DNA from: Lachnospiraceae bacterium MD335
Lineage (GTDB): Bacteria; Bacillota; Clostridia; Lachnospirales; Lachnospiraceae
Length of the DNA: 64,000 bases
Direction of reading: 5' to 3'
Assembly: GCA_000403335.2 (NCBI GenBank)
Contig: KE159629.1
Location: 594,980-658,979, forward strand
Position numbers and translations under genes: made by a program. Shown here piece by piece: positions 43,357-52,819 of this stretch (position 1 is its first letter; every line of letters starts with the position of its first letter). The notes beneath the pieces are model-generated. The model worked only from the letters and a program-made list of their open reading frames with translations, was not told where the DNA came from and made no database searches.

Positions 43357-44748
43357 TTAAAACGTAAACTTATCCGCAAAATAAGCATCAAGCTCATCAA
43401 TCGGAATGCGAACCTGCTCCATCGAATCGCGGAACCGCACCGTAACCGCATGATCCTCTTCCGAGTCAAAATCATACGTAACGCAGAACGGCGTGCCAAT
43501 CTCGTCCTGGCGGCGGTAACGTTTACCGATATTTCCTCTGTCGTCAAACTCACAGTTATATTTCTTGGAAAGCTGCGCGTAAATCTTCTCCGCACCCTCA
43601 TTGAGCTTCTTGCTCAGCGGAAGCACACCGATTTTCACGGGCGCAATCGCCGGATGGAAATGCAGCACGGTACGGACATCGCCCTCTCCAATCTCCTCTT
43701 CATCATATGCAGCGCAGAGGAATGCTAACACAACACGGTCCGCGCCAAGCGAAGGCTCAATCACATATGGTATGTATTTTTCCTTCTTTTCATCATCAAA
43801 GTACGACATATCCTGTCCCGATGTATTCTGATGCTGCGTCAGGTCATAATCCGTTCTGTCCGCAATGCCCCAAAGCTCGCCCCAACCGATGGACGGGAAC
43901 AAAAATTCAATATCCGTCGTTCCCTTTGAGTAAAAACAAAGCTCCTCCGGCGCATGGTCGCGCAGGCGCATTTCATCTTCTTTAATGCCAAGACTGATCA
44001 GCCAGTCGCGGCAGAAGCCTCTCCAATACTGGAACCACTCCATATCCGTACCCGGCTCACAGAAGAACTCCAGTTCCATCTGCTCAAATTCTCTTGTACG
44101 GAACGTAAAATTACCGGGCGTAATCTCGTTTCGAAACGACTTACCAATCTGTCCGATACCGAACGGAATTTTCTTTCTTGAGGTTCTCTGCACATTTTTA
44201 AAATTTACAAAGATACCCTGCGCCGTCTCCGGTCTTAAATACACCGTATTCTTTGCATCCTCCGTCACGCCCTGAAACGTCTTAAACATCAGGTTAAACT
44301 GACGAATGTCCGTAAAATTGTGTTTGCCGCAGGTCGGGCAGACAATCTGTTTCTCCTCGATAAAATTCTTCATTTCCTCCTGTGAAAACGCATCAATCGG
44401 CTTTTCTAACGTAACGCCGTTCTCACTTGCGTAATCCTCAATCAGCTTATCCGCACGAAAACGCTCGTGGCACTCCTTGCAGTCCATCAGCGGATCGGAA
44501 AAACCACCCAAATGACCGGACGCCACCCAAGTCTGCGGGTTCATTAAGATTGCACAGTCCACGCCGACATTGTAGGGATTTTCCATAATAAACTTCTGCC
44601 ACCATGCGCGCTTTACGTTGTTTTTCAACTCTACGCCCAAGTTACCGTAATCCCAAGTGTTTGCAAGACCGCCGTAAATCTCCGAACCAGGGTATACAAA
44701 ACCCCTGCTTTTTGACAATGCTACGATTTTGTCTAATGTCTTTTCCAT
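43357..44748 (-). CDS. glyQS: Glycyl-tRNA synthetase, single-chain dimeric type
   Basis: 463 residues. Class II motifs: the N-terminal [20 protein letters not shown], the motif 2 region [20 protein letters not shown], and motif 3 with [14 protein letters not shown]. The C-terminal anticodon-binding domain is present (about 360-460). A Cys-containing insertion ([10 protein letters not shown]) is typical of this form. It charges tRNA-Gly. The ribosome site is AAGGAG at 9 nt. No T-box leader is found upstream. Confidence 0.96.
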   Translation of the reverse strand: MEKTLDKIVALSKSRGFVYPGSEIYGGLANTWDYGNLGVELKNNVKRAWWQKFIMENPYNVGVDCAILMNPQTWVASGHLGGFSDPLMDCKECHERFRADKLIEDYASENGVTLEKPIDAFSQEEMKNFIEEKQIVCPTCGKHNFTDIRQFNLMFKTFQGVTEDAKNTVYLRPETAQGIFVNFKNVQRTSRKKIPFGIGQIGKSFRNEITPGNFTFRTREFEQMELEFFCEPGTDMEWFQYWRGFCRDWLISLGIKEDEMRLRDHAPEELCFYSKGTTDIEFLFPSIGWGELWGIADRTDYDLTQHQNTSGQDMSYFDDEKKEKYIPYVIEPSLGADRVVLAFLCAAYDEEEIGEGDVRTVLHFHPAIAPVKIGVLPLSKKLNEGAEKIYAQLSKKYNCEFDDRGNIGKRYRRQDEIGTPFCVTYDFDSEEDHAVTVRFRDSMEQVRIPIDELDAYFADKFTF

Positions 44749-44797
44749 GTATCTTTTCTCCTTTTTTGTCTTTTCCTATATTATATTTATGATAGCT

Positions 44798-45505
44798 CTA
44801 TTGAAACACAATGATACCATATCCGTCCATCGCGTCAACTGTCGCACTCTTTTTACCGGTAACGCTTACGCCGTCGCTCACGTACAAAATATCGTTATAA
44901 CAGTTTACGGTAATCGGTTCGTCATCGCCATACCGTGCCAAAACAACAATGTGGCTCTCCCCCATGTTAAGCAAATCCGCCTTGGTTACACTCTGTTTCG
45001 CGCTATTCTCTGATGCTGCCGTAAGCGTCGTTTCCAAGTCATATCCCGCCGTATAGGCATCTGAAATTGTCCCCGCGAAAAAGCCGTCCGTACTGTTTTC
45101 AATCGTTCCGGTTTCCATTCCCATTTCCGATGCATACATATAGTCAAGGAAGTAATTATTCCATCCGGCATAGGAACTCCAGTCACCAAATGTCATCTCC
45201 ACGCCAAGCTTGTCCTGCTGATCTTTTTTACAGCTTTTTAGGCTGACCTGTGCCTGTCCCGCCTGATTTTGATATGCCGTAATTGACGTATCAATCAGAT
45301 TTTTTAACCCTTCCTCACTGTAATCCGTGCTAAAACCCTCAACCGTCAGCCAGCTCTCGATGCTGCCGTCCTTTTTCACGGTAATCGCAGACCCCCCGGG
45401 AGCCTTCGTACTGTTGTTCGCCCCCGCTTTACCATCACTACACGCACACAATCCAAAAACGATAATACTCATTATAGCGATAAATCTTTTCATGAATTTT
45501 CTCAT
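44798..45505 (-). CDS. Lipoprotein of unknown function
   Basis: 235 residues from an ATG with GGAGG 5-6 nt upstream. A lipoprotein signal ends FGLCACSDG, followed by a Gly/Ser/Ala linker (about 25-40). The domain of about 195 residues has a Lys/Gln-rich middle (SLKSCKKDQQDKLGVEMTF) and ends DAMDGYGIIVFQ. I do not recognise the family. It should sit on the outer face of the membrane. It lies between recO and glyQS. Confidence 0.7.
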   Translation of the reverse strand: MRKFMKRFIAIMSIIVFGLCACSDGKAGANNSTKAPGGSAITVKKDGSIESWLTVEGFSTDYSEEGLKNLIDTSITAYQNQAGQAQVSLKSCKKDQQDKLGVEMTFGDWSSYAGWNNYFLDYMYASEMGMETGTIENSTDGFFAGTISDAYTAGYDLETTLTAASENSAKQSVTKADLLNMGESHIVVLARYGDDEPITVNCYNDILYVSDGVSVTGKKSATVDAMDGYGIIVFQ

Positions 45506-45582
45506 GTCTCCCTCCGTCTGCGCGCCATATTCACGCAGCTACATTCTATCATTCATTACAACTGCGTTATATTATATACAAC

Positions 45583-46245
45583 TTACTCCAGTTTTTCAAG
45601 TATTTCAAGACTTTTAAACTCCTTATCAAATGTTCTTTGACAGATTTTTCTACAAAAAACTGTCAATTCCTTTAAAACCTCCGGTTTCACATCAAACGAA
45701 AAAAGCTTCTCCGGCGGCGTATTTATAATATATGTAACCGTATATGCCGTGCTCTCTCCCAGCGCATCCTTGCTGTCCACACCGCCAAACTCCCCGTTTA
45801 TCATTACCGCCTTCAATTCAAACACGCATCGCACCAGTTTATCCGAAAACCGGTTTGATGCAAGCGCCCGCAGCGACTGATACAGAAGCTTCAGCATCCC
45901 CGTCTCGTCATTGTTTTCCCTTGTATAATAATCACAGATTTCAAGAAAATACATGCCATAATATGCACCGATAAAATCGGACCGCAGTTCCTCGAAATAA
46001 TTTGAAATCTCCGCTTCCGACACGTTATAAGAGGTTCTGCCTGCAAAAAGACGGAATTTCCCAAACGAAAACGGATTTGTCGGTGCCATTAGACGGTTTC
46101 CCGCCCTCCTCGACCCTCTTGCAAAAGCCGAAATCTTGCCCCGTTCTTTTGTGAGCAGCACAATACGTCTGTCATATTCACCGATTGGCTCCGATTTTAT
46201 TACAATCCCCGTAAGGATTATGAAATCCTGCATACCTGCACTCAT
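45583..46245 (-). CDS. recO: DNA repair protein RecO
   Basis: 220 residues from the ATG at 46245, which has AGGAG 6 nt upstream. Its N-terminal OB fold starts DFIILTGIVIKSEPIGEYD and ERGKISAFARGSRRAGNRLM, and the helical domain lacks the zinc-binding Cys set seen in some RecO proteins. RecO loads RecA with RecF/RecR. Its start lies inside the end of a small YqzL-like ORF, as in the era-yqzL-recO order of Firmicutes. Confidence 0.92.
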   Translation of the reverse strand: MSAGMQDFIILTGIVIKSEPIGEYDRRIVLLTKERGKISAFARGSRRAGNRLMAPTNPFSFGKFRLFAGRTSYNVSEAEISNYFEELRSDFIGAYYGMYFLEICDYYTRENNDETGMLKLLYQSLRALASNRFSDKLVRCVFELKAVMINGEFGGVDSKDALGESTAYTVTYIINTPPEKLFSFDVKPEVLKELTVFCRKICQRTFDKEFKSLEILEKLE

Positions 46246-46357
46246 TGATCTCTCCTGACTTACCCGTGGCATTCGGGGTGTGAAAATGCTCCCTGTAAGC
46301 CAAATAATCGCTTACCTGTCCTGTCCGCATAAATCTGTTCCACTCTTCTTCGTACAT
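46178..46357 (-). CDS. Small YqzL-like protein overlapping recO
   Basis: 59 codons read directly: ATG at 46357 with AAGGA 5-6 nt upstream, starting MYEEEWNRFMRTGQVSDYLA and continuing YREHFHTPNA, then a tail ending GDCNKIGANR. The W-x-F-x-x-T-G-x-V-x-D-Y-L pattern and the place between era and recO match YqzL-type small proteins. The last 22 codons overlap recO in another frame, so the tail is constrained by recO. Function unknown. Confidence 0.6.
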   Translation of the reverse strand: MYEEEWNRFMRTGQVSDYLAYREHFHTPNATGKSGEINECRYAGFHNPYGDCNKIGANR

Positions 46358-46384
46358 TCTATTCCTTCCCTTTCTGTAAAAATA

Positions 46385-46451
46385 GCGTCGCTCGGCAGCG
46401 ACGCATTCAGAGAATGCAATATCAAATCTTACGATTTGCTATCGCATTCTC
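46385..46451. repeat. Paired hairpins between era and the YqzL-like gene
   Basis: GCGTCGCT/AGCGACGC with a 4-nt loop (46385-46404), then a long imperfect hairpin 46410-46451 with arms GAGAATGCaATAtCAAATC and GATTTGcTATcGCATTCTC. They lie between the era stop and the ribosome site of the small gene. Confidence 0.7.
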
Positions 46452-46526
46452 CCGAAATGATTTACGCTGCTGCAACTTTCCTTATACAGTTAGGGTGTGC
46501 TTATAAAAAAATTTTATGCGCAAATT

Positions 46527-47429
46527 TTACTCGTTTTCTCTTGCGTCATATCCAAAATTTTTTATCAGAAAATCACTGTCCCTCCAGTCTTTTTTTACCT
46601 TGACCCAAAGCCTGAGATTTACATGCTGCTCCAGCAAATCCTCGATTTCGGCGCGGGCAAGGGACCCGATTTTTTTCAGCATCTGACCGCCTTTTCCAAT
46701 GATGATTCCCTTGTGCGAATCGCGCTCGCATACGATGGTGGCATCAATATCCACAAATTTCCTGCCATATTTCATTCCCTCTATCATAACTGCAACACCA
46801 TGCGGAATCTCCTCGTCAATATTGCTCAGCACCTTCTCGCGCACAAGCTCCGCCACAATCTGACGCACCGGCTGGTCCGTTACCGTATCCTCGTCATAAA
46901 AGGCAGGTCCGCAGGGAAGATATTTCATGATCTGTGCAATCAGCACCTGTGTATTGTCATTTTTTAACGCCGATACCGGTACGACTTCCGCAAAGTCAAG
47001 CTGTTTCCTGTACGTGTCAATGTATCCCAAAAGCTGCTCTTTTTTAACCGTATCAATCTTGTTGACTACAAGGATTACCGGTGCCTTGACTTTTTTGAGC
47101 TGTTCTATAATATGCTGTTCTCCGGCGCCGATATAATCCGTAGGCTCCACAATCCAAAGCACCACATCCACTTCCCGAAGACTGTGCTGCGCCACATTCA
47201 CCATATAATTGCCGAGTTTATTTTTTGCCTTGTGAATACCGGGCGTATCTACAAATACAATCTGCCCCTCCTCACAAGTATAGACTGTCTGTATTCTGTT
47301 TCTTGTCGTCTGCGGCTTCTTAGAAGTAATCGCAATCTTTTGTCCTATGATACAGTTCATCAGAGTGGATTTCCCCACATTCGGTCTCCCAATCAGCGCC
47401 GCAAAGCCTGATTTATATGCTTTGTTCAT
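46527..47429 (-). CDS. era: GTPase Era
   Basis: 300 residues from the ATG at 47429. The upstream in-frame ATG is part of the ribosome site. G motifs: GRPNVGKST, switch II DTPGIHKAK and NKID. The C-terminal KH domain shows the GKGGQMLKKIGSLARAEIE stretch. Era assists 16S rRNA maturation and 30S assembly at the inner membrane. Followed by the YqzL-like gene and recO. Confidence 0.96.
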   Translation of the reverse strand: MNKAYKSGFAALIGRPNVGKSTLMNCIIGQKIAITSKKPQTTRNRIQTVYTCEEGQIVFVDTPGIHKAKNKLGNYMVNVAQHSLREVDVVLWIVEPTDYIGAGEQHIIEQLKKVKAPVILVVNKIDTVKKEQLLGYIDTYRKQLDFAEVVPVSALKNDNTQVLIAQIMKYLPCGPAFYDEDTVTDQPVRQIVAELVREKVLSNIDEEIPHGVAVMIEGMKYGRKFVDIDATIVCERDSHKGIIIGKGGQMLKKIGSLARAEIEDLLEQHVNLRLWVKVKKDWRDSDFLIKNFGYDARENE

Positions 47430-47441
47430 TTTTGCCTCCAT

Positions 47442-47511
47442 GGGTCAAGCGAACATGCTTGCATGTTCATTTGACCCTCAAATCAAGGTTGAAAGATTTT
47501 CTTTCAACCTT
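47442..47511. repeat. Two long hairpins between the M16 peptidase gene and era
   Basis: GGGTCAAGCGAACATGC/TTGCATGTTCATTTGACCC forms a 36-nt near-perfect palindrome (47442-47477). AAGGTTGAAAG/CTTTCAACCTT follows (47485-47511). They occupy nearly the whole gap and end at the era ribosome site. Confidence 0.75.
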
Positions 47512-47520
47512 ACTCTCCAT

Positions 47521-50448
47521 TTAGTGGAATAAATTTTCCACCTCCATAAACAATTCTCTGTTTTCTTCTATCGACTGGCTGTTTCCCACAACGCAGACGG
47601 CATTCTGCGCCATCACGGCATCTACCAGTCCTGCAAGCGCCTGAATGTCCTCCTGTGTACACAAAAGAAGCTCATCGCGCTCGCGCTGCACTTCCTCAAA
47701 TGTAAGGTTGGTGAGATAGGCGCTCGCGGAACGGCTTCCCTTGACTGCAGGAGTCATCGGAACATCCATGTCACCAAGCGCACCGATAATATATTTTGTC
47801 ATCGTGCGCTCGTCGGCTGTAAACTGCCTGATGTAATCCCCCGTCTTTTCAAAAACGTCAACCGTTCTTTTCAGATTCGGATCCCTGTATGACACAAGAT
47901 AACTGTCACCCGTTCTTCCAAAACTGCACATGCAGCCATATGCACCGCCTTTCACACGCACATTAACCCACAGATAATCATATCCCAAAATCACCTTTAA
48001 AACCTTGAGCGCGCCTGTATATTGAAAGTTTGTCCCTTTCCTGTAGTTTCCTGCCCTGCACACATACTGAATCTGTGCGGAAGTAGAAAATGCCTCGTTG
48101 CGCATTTTGGGAGTCAGCCCAAAGCGTTCTTTTGGAACAGTCTGTGTAAATAACATTTCTTTCAGTTTTGGAACCAAATCTTTTAATTTTTCATACCCTT
48201 CCTGTGTGGCAGTCAAATCCACCATCAGGTTTTCCGGACGGAAAATACATTTTATAAGCGCTTCCAATTTTGCAGCCAGTTCCTCTTTACAACCCGCAAA
48301 ATCCGCCGTCAGCTTCTCAAGCAGCCTGTAACACGGAACTCCGCTCACAAGCTCTGATACCGCTGCCGGTTCGCTAAAATAGGACATCGCCCTGACCGCC
48401 GCAAGCGAATGTGCCGCAGAAGTCATATTTCCCTGCATCCTTGATTTAAGCTCCTCCAAAATCTCAAGAATGCGGTCCGTATCCGTAAGATTTGACTCCG
48501 TTATAATATCGCCCATCAGTGCCAGCGCCGGCGCAATTTCATCATACATCGCCTTTGTTTTGACTTCAAAGGTCAATTTATATTCATCCAGTTTTTTCGC
48601 ATTCACATAAGTATTTACAGAGCTGATAATACCGCCGGTATGAATATTTATTTCATTAAAAAGCTCACCGTAGGTATACAGTTTTGTGTCCACATAGCCT
48701 AAGATATTTTTAAGCACCCCAATATAAGAAAACAGCTCCGCCGGAATATTGGACGCGTCAAAAATCAGCTTCATATAAGCAATTCCGTTGGTCTGCACAT
48801 CATGAAACAGCACTTTGGTGCCGGCTTCTTCCCTAAGCTCGTTGATAAACGGCTCGGATTCCTTTTTCATATCATCCCTTGTCAGCATTGGGATCTTAGC
48901 CAAATTCTCCGGTGCATCCTCCGATTCCTGATATGCCAAAAGCGCCTGTGTATCCGCAACAATCGCCTGAATCTGTACATCGCTCAAGCTGTCTTTATAA
49001 GCCGCCAGCTTCTCGGCAAGCATCTGTTCCTTTTGGACAGTCAACCCTTCTTTTGGCGATAGCACCAGTACCGATTTATGCTGATTGTGAATCAAATAAC
49101 GATCAATCAGCTTTTCGTAATAATTCGTATCAATTCGTTCTTTTAAAATCTGAAACAAATCAATTGCCTCAATCATATCAAAGGGCATATTGTCATTATA
49201 AAGCCATGAATCCAACATCTGCAGTCCATACATCAGTCCCTTAGGATAAGAGCCAAAGTCTGCTTCCCTATAGCGGAATTCATAATAATTTAATCCTGCA
49301 AGCAGGGATTTCTTATCAATGCCCTCACGGACAAGACGCTTTAACTCATCCTCTATCGTTTCAACAAACGCATCCTTTTGTTCATCGTTTGCGTTCTTTG
49401 CCACAATTGAAAAATACGGCTGGTAAATGCCATTATCGTAAACCGAATAAACTTCCGTACCGATATTTTTATGAATCAGCGCAAGCTTAATTGGCGCTGC
49501 CGATGCCGAACAAATCGCATACTCCAAAATCTGCATCGCGAAGTAAAGCTCCTTGTCAAGGCTTGTACCCACAACCATATTATAGGAAAGATACGTATTA
49601 TTTTCTAAGGACTCTCCCTCCATAACAGGATACTCTTTTTTTACAACAACAGGACGTTCAAACGGCTTTTGCAGCGTAAGCGCCGAGTCAATGGTAAGAC
49701 TGTCAAAGCGGCTTAAATACATTTCGTCTATCCATGCAAGCTTCTCTGCCATATCCATATTGCCGTATAAATAAATATAGCTGTTTGACGGATGATAATA
49801 CTTTTCATGGAACGCCAAAAACTGCTCATACGTAAGCGTCGGTATCACATCAGGGTCTCCCCCTGATTCCACGCCGTAAGCAGTATCAGGAAACAGCGAA
49901 TTGACGACCTCCCTGTCGTTGATTTCGTCAGGCGCGGAAAACGCCCCTTTCATTTCATTATAGACCACGCCGTTTATCGTAAGCGGCGCATCGGCATCCT
50001 CCATCTCGTAATGCCAGCCCTCCTGCCGGAAAATCTTTTCTTCTTTATAAATATTCGGATAAAACACCGCATCCAAATAGACATGCATCAGGTTTTGGAA
50101 ATCCTTATCATTGCAGCTTGCCACCGGATAGAGTGTTTTGTCGCTGTATGTCATGGCATTTAAAAAGGTGTTGAGTGAGCCTTTCACAAGCTCCACAAAC
50201 GGGTCCTTGACCGGAAAATCCTTCGAACCGCAAAGAACCGTGTGCTCTATGATATGCGGAACGCCCGTAGAGTCTGCGGGCGGTGTCCGAAATCCGATAT
50301 AAAACACCTTGTTTTCATCGTCGTTACTCAAAAGCGCAATACGCGCGCCTGTTTTTTTATGCCGTAAAAGATAACTCATGGAACCAATATCGCTGATTTC
50401 CCTTTTTTCAAGCACTTCATAAGCAGTAAGCTCTTCTATCTTTTTCAT
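47521..50448 (-). CDS. M16C-family zinc metallopeptidase (presequence protease-like)
   Basis: 975 residues. The inverted zinc motif HIIEH lies at 65-69 (GVPHIIEHTVLCGSKDFP), followed by NTFLNAMTYSDKTLYPVAS and the distal Glu in the EMKGAF region. Four M16 repeats are expected over this length, including the M16C-associated region. Related proteins cut peptides inside a closed chamber. In bacteria the natural substrates are poorly known. No signal peptide, so it is cytoplasmic. It lies between the small unknown gene and era. Confidence 0.92.
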   Translation of the reverse strand: MKKIEELTAYEVLEKREISDIGSMSYLLRHKKTGARIALLSNDDENKVFYIGFRTPPADSTGVPHIIEHTVLCGSKDFPVKDPFVELVKGSLNTFLNAMTYSDKTLYPVASCNDKDFQNLMHVYLDAVFYPNIYKEEKIFRQEGWHYEMEDADAPLTINGVVYNEMKGAFSAPDEINDREVVNSLFPDTAYGVESGGDPDVIPTLTYEQFLAFHEKYYHPSNSYIYLYGNMDMAEKLAWIDEMYLSRFDSLTIDSALTLQKPFERPVVVKKEYPVMEGESLENNTYLSYNMVVGTSLDKELYFAMQILEYAICSASAAPIKLALIHKNIGTEVYSVYDNGIYQPYFSIVAKNANDEQKDAFVETIEDELKRLVREGIDKKSLLAGLNYYEFRYREADFGSYPKGLMYGLQMLDSWLYNDNMPFDMIEAIDLFQILKERIDTNYYEKLIDRYLIHNQHKSVLVLSPKEGLTVQKEQMLAEKLAAYKDSLSDVQIQAIVADTQALLAYQESEDAPENLAKIPMLTRDDMKKESEPFINELREEAGTKVLFHDVQTNGIAYMKLIFDASNIPAELFSYIGVLKNILGYVDTKLYTYGELFNEINIHTGGIISSVNTYVNAKKLDEYKLTFEVKTKAMYDEIAPALALMGDIITESNLTDTDRILEILEELKSRMQGNMTSAAHSLAAVRAMSYFSEPAAVSELVSGVPCYRLLEKLTADFAGCKEELAAKLEALIKCIFRPENLMVDLTATQEGYEKLKDLVPKLKEMLFTQTVPKERFGLTPKMRNEAFSTSAQIQYVCRAGNYRKGTNFQYTGALKVLKVILGYDYLWVNVRVKGGAYGCMCSFGRTGDSYLVSYRDPNLKRTVDVFEKTGDYIRQFTADERTMTKYIIGALGDMDVPMTPAVKGSRSASAYLTNLTFEEVQRERDELLLCTQEDIQALAGLVDAVMAQNAVCVVGNSQSIEENRELFMEVENLFH

Positions 50449-50471
50449 AACTTTTTGAACCGTTCCTTTCC

Positions 50472-50888
50472 TTAGGTACTGATTACCATTAACGCAAGCT
50501 TTGAAATTGAAATGTCCTCAATCATCATCTGATGCGCCTTCACCTGATCCCTGTACTCCGCACAAAACTGCTTTATCGGGCATGCCTTGTGTATCCATCG
50601 CTCCCTGCTTTTGCCAAACAGCCCCTGTTTCTTCGTTTGATAGCAGACCCGGACGGTCAGCTTTAGCTGCTCAAAAATACGGTAGGTAAACGATGCCGTG
50701 TCAATCCCCAATACGTGCGCCGCAATTGTCTGATTCAAATCAGTGTCCTTGCCAATGTGTCCGTTAATAATCGCCTTAAATTTAAACGGCACATCCTCTC
50801 TTGCCATCATTTCAGTATAGGTCAGCTCCCTGCCAAAATATACACAGCCGGTATCCTGAATTACATATTTAAAGTCATCATTCTGCAT
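50472..50888 (-). CDS. Small conserved-looking protein of unknown function
   Basis: 138 residues from an ATG with GGGGG 6 nt upstream. It is soluble, with no signal peptide or membrane helix, and has a basic central part (CYQTKKQGLFGKSRERW) and a C-terminal helix. I do not recognise the family. It is spaced 23 nt from the M16 gene and 24 nt from the sigma-like gene, so it is clearly in the same operon. Confidence 0.65.
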   Translation of the reverse strand: MQNDDFKYVIQDTGCVYFGRELTYTEMMAREDVPFKFKAIINGHIGKDTDLNQTIAAHVLGIDTASFTYRIFEQLKLTVRVCYQTKKQGLFGKSRERWIHKACPIKQFCAEYRDQVKAHQMMIEDISISKLALMVIST

Positions 50889-50912
50889 TTATTACCCCCA
50901 TGCATCCATATC

Positions 50913-51653
50913 TCACGTTTCCTCAATATAGTCAATATGGTCTGCGGAAAGCTTCACGGCTTCGATGACCTTGTCCTGCGTCAGTCCAAGCTCGTCCGCA
51001 ACCTCTTTTATAGTAACCTTACGCAGCAGATTCTCATACAGTTCCTTCGCCTTGTCATTCACTTCATTGACTCTGCCCAGCACGGCTTCCCCAATCTCAC
51101 GGTTATCCGAATCGTCCCCGATGAATGCTTCCATCGCATCCATAACCATTTTCATAAGAAAACCCTCAACCTCCTCAATATTCTCAACACAAGCAAGCAT
51201 TGTGACTCCCATTGACAGCGCCACGTTTCCTTCGCCGATTAAATCCTCCACCAAAACACCCTGTCCTGCATAGAGCTTTGAAATTGCAACGACATCCGGA
51301 AGATAGATTTCGACAAGCTTTGCCTGCGCATCCTTATCCTGCGCGAGCGCTGACATCATGACCGCACGCTTTTCCCCATCCGTCACATGCGGCAATTCGC
51401 CAAGCTCTGTCAGGTACATGGAAAGAAAGCTGACATCCTCCCCCGAAAGCTTCTCCCGGTCATCCGCCGGCTCGTCTATTCCAATATTGTTTCTGTTCAG
51501 ATAATCCTGTATCAGTCCGCGCTGCCGCGCATCCAGTCCCCATTCGCCAAACACTTCCTCAAGCTGCTCTTTCGTAAGCATGTTTCCCTGCAGACGTGCC
51601 GTTTCTTTTAATTGCTCCAAGCCCGCCATAAACGTTTGTTGATTAAACTCCAT
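50913..51653 (-). CDS. Truncated sigma-70-like protein
   Basis: 246 residues. The N-terminus (about 1-60) resembles sigma region 1.1 (QLEEVFGEWGLDARQRGLIQ, YLNRNNIGI). Residues about 75-150 follow regions 1.2 and 2.1-2.2 (SMYLTELGELPHVTDGEKR; AKLVEIYLPDVVAISKLYAG; LIGEGNVALSM). The KFSTYA...WIRQAI part of regions 2.3-2.4, which melts and reads the -10 element, is missing. The C-terminus (about 205-240) looks like a region 3 or helix-turn-helix piece (VTIKEVADELGLTQDKVIEA), and there is no region 4. It keeps the core-binding part but should not read a standard promoter. Confidence 0.7.
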   Translation of the reverse strand: MEFNQQTFMAGLEQLKETARLQGNMLTKEQLEEVFGEWGLDARQRGLIQDYLNRNNIGIDEPADDREKLSGEDVSFLSMYLTELGELPHVTDGEKRAVMMSALAQDKDAQAKLVEIYLPDVVAISKLYAGQGVLVEDLIGEGNVALSMGVTMLACVENIEEVEGFLMKMVMDAMEAFIGDDSDNREIGEAVLGRVNEVNDKAKELYENLLRKVTIKEVADELGLTQDKVIEAVKLSADHIDYIEET

Positions 51654-51691
51654 ATGATTGTGCCGCTCCTTTTATCTGCCGTTTATACCCG

Positions 51692-52573
51692 CTACTGAAC
51701 ATGCGTATGGGTAAAAAGGTGATCCTGACAATACTCATAATTTCCGTTGCACTTTGAACAAAAACGAAACTCCGCATCAGGATTGTCTTCACTGTTTTTG
51801 CCGCAAACCGCGCATTTATGTTTGGCAACGGACATTGGGCGCGCTTTTTTTACTTCCTTATTAAAGTCGTGCCTGCGCTTCACCTCACGCGGCGACATAC
51901 GCCGGATACCGCTTCTTGTCATCAGGAAAAATACTACGAAATTTAAGAGCGACGCAGCAATCACAATCTTTCCAACCAAATCGGTCCGGAACATGTCGGC
52001 AAGCAGCATAACCGCATACGCAATTCCCAGCCACTTCACCTTAATCGGTATAACAAACATTAAAAGCACGCGCACCTCGGGGAATGTCATCGCAAAGCCA
52101 AGAAAAATCGACATATTTACATAATACGTGCTAAAGTAAGAAGACACGATGTTAAAATACGATGCCTCTCCGAAATATTTCATCGCTTCATTGATTTCAA
52201 GCGACGGCACATAACTTAATCCCATCACCAAAAAACTTCCGATTGCGGTAAACAGCATTCCCATAAAAAGATAGACATTGTAGTAAAATGTGCCCCATGT
52301 CCGCTCCAAATCGTTTCCCACTGAATAGTAAAAGTACAGCATGACAACCGTCCATAAAATGCTGAATCCACTGGGCGGAATAATAATCCACGTAACCAGC
52401 CGCCAAACCTGCCCGTGAAGAATCAGATATGGATTCAAGGAAATCACATTCAACAGATTGGGATTAATAAATTGAATCAAATACCCCAATATATATCCAA
52501 AAATCAAATATTTTGAAAGATTCGGTATCGCATATTTTCCGATTTTACGCTCAAGCTTATTTAAAAAATTCAT
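51692..52573 (-). CDS. Rhomboid-like membrane protein with C-terminal zinc-ribbon-like tail
   Basis: 293 residues from the ATG at 52573. An ATG at 52585 lies only one base from the ribosome site, so the start is uncertain. Six predicted membrane helices (about 15-225) follow a rhomboid-like plan, including GQVWRLVTWIIIPPSGF after the first helix. I do not see the catalytic GxSG Ser or a matching His. The cytoplasmic tail ends in CAVCGKN...FCSKCNGNYEYC...H, a probable zinc site. It is the first gene of the operon with the sigma-like protein. A membrane recruiter role is possible but unproven. Confidence 0.7.
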   Translation of the reverse strand: MNFLNKLERKIGKYAIPNLSKYLIFGYILGYLIQFINPNLLNVISLNPYLILHGQVWRLVTWIIIPPSGFSILWTVVMLYFYYSVGNDLERTWGTFYYNVYLFMGMLFTAIGSFLVMGLSYVPSLEINEAMKYFGEASYFNIVSSYFSTYYVNMSIFLGFAMTFPEVRVLLMFVIPIKVKWLGIAYAVMLLADMFRTDLVGKIVIAASLLNFVVFFLMTRSGIRRMSPREVKRRHDFNKEVKKARPMSVAKHKCAVCGKNSEDNPDAEFRFCSKCNGNYEYCQDHLFTHTHVQ

Positions 52574-52627
52574 GTTTTTGACCATGCTCCTTTCCATAAT
52601 CACGCAAAATTTTGCGCTTGCTTTTCC

Positions 52628-52656
52628 AGTATATCATCCACAAAACAAAATGTAAA
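52628..52656 (-). promoter_or_regulatory. SigA-type promoter of the rhomboid-like/sigma-like operon
   Basis: TTTACA (52656-52651) and TATACT (52633-52628) with a 17-nt spacer on the minus strand. A palindrome, CGCAAAATTTTGCG, lies between it and the start codon (about 52605-52618). Between here and the divergent promoter (52657-52819) the sequence is AT-rich and I see no gene. Confidence 0.65.
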
Positions 52657-52819
52657 CCAATCTTGCCAAGACTTCATCAATTCCCTTTATTATTTTTATA
52701 TTTTTCCCGTTTTTATTATTTTTTGTTAATAATTTCCATACTTATTTCATAAAATTAAGGGACATATACTCCGTCGGATAAATTTTCCATAAAATCCCAA
52801 AATGCATAAATATTTCATG

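Noticed and set aside
40328-44797. T-box leaders upstream of alaS and glyQS
   Set aside because: The gaps are only 39 and about 49 nt, with no specifier stem or T-box motif. The asnS leader of about 150 nt also lacks one.
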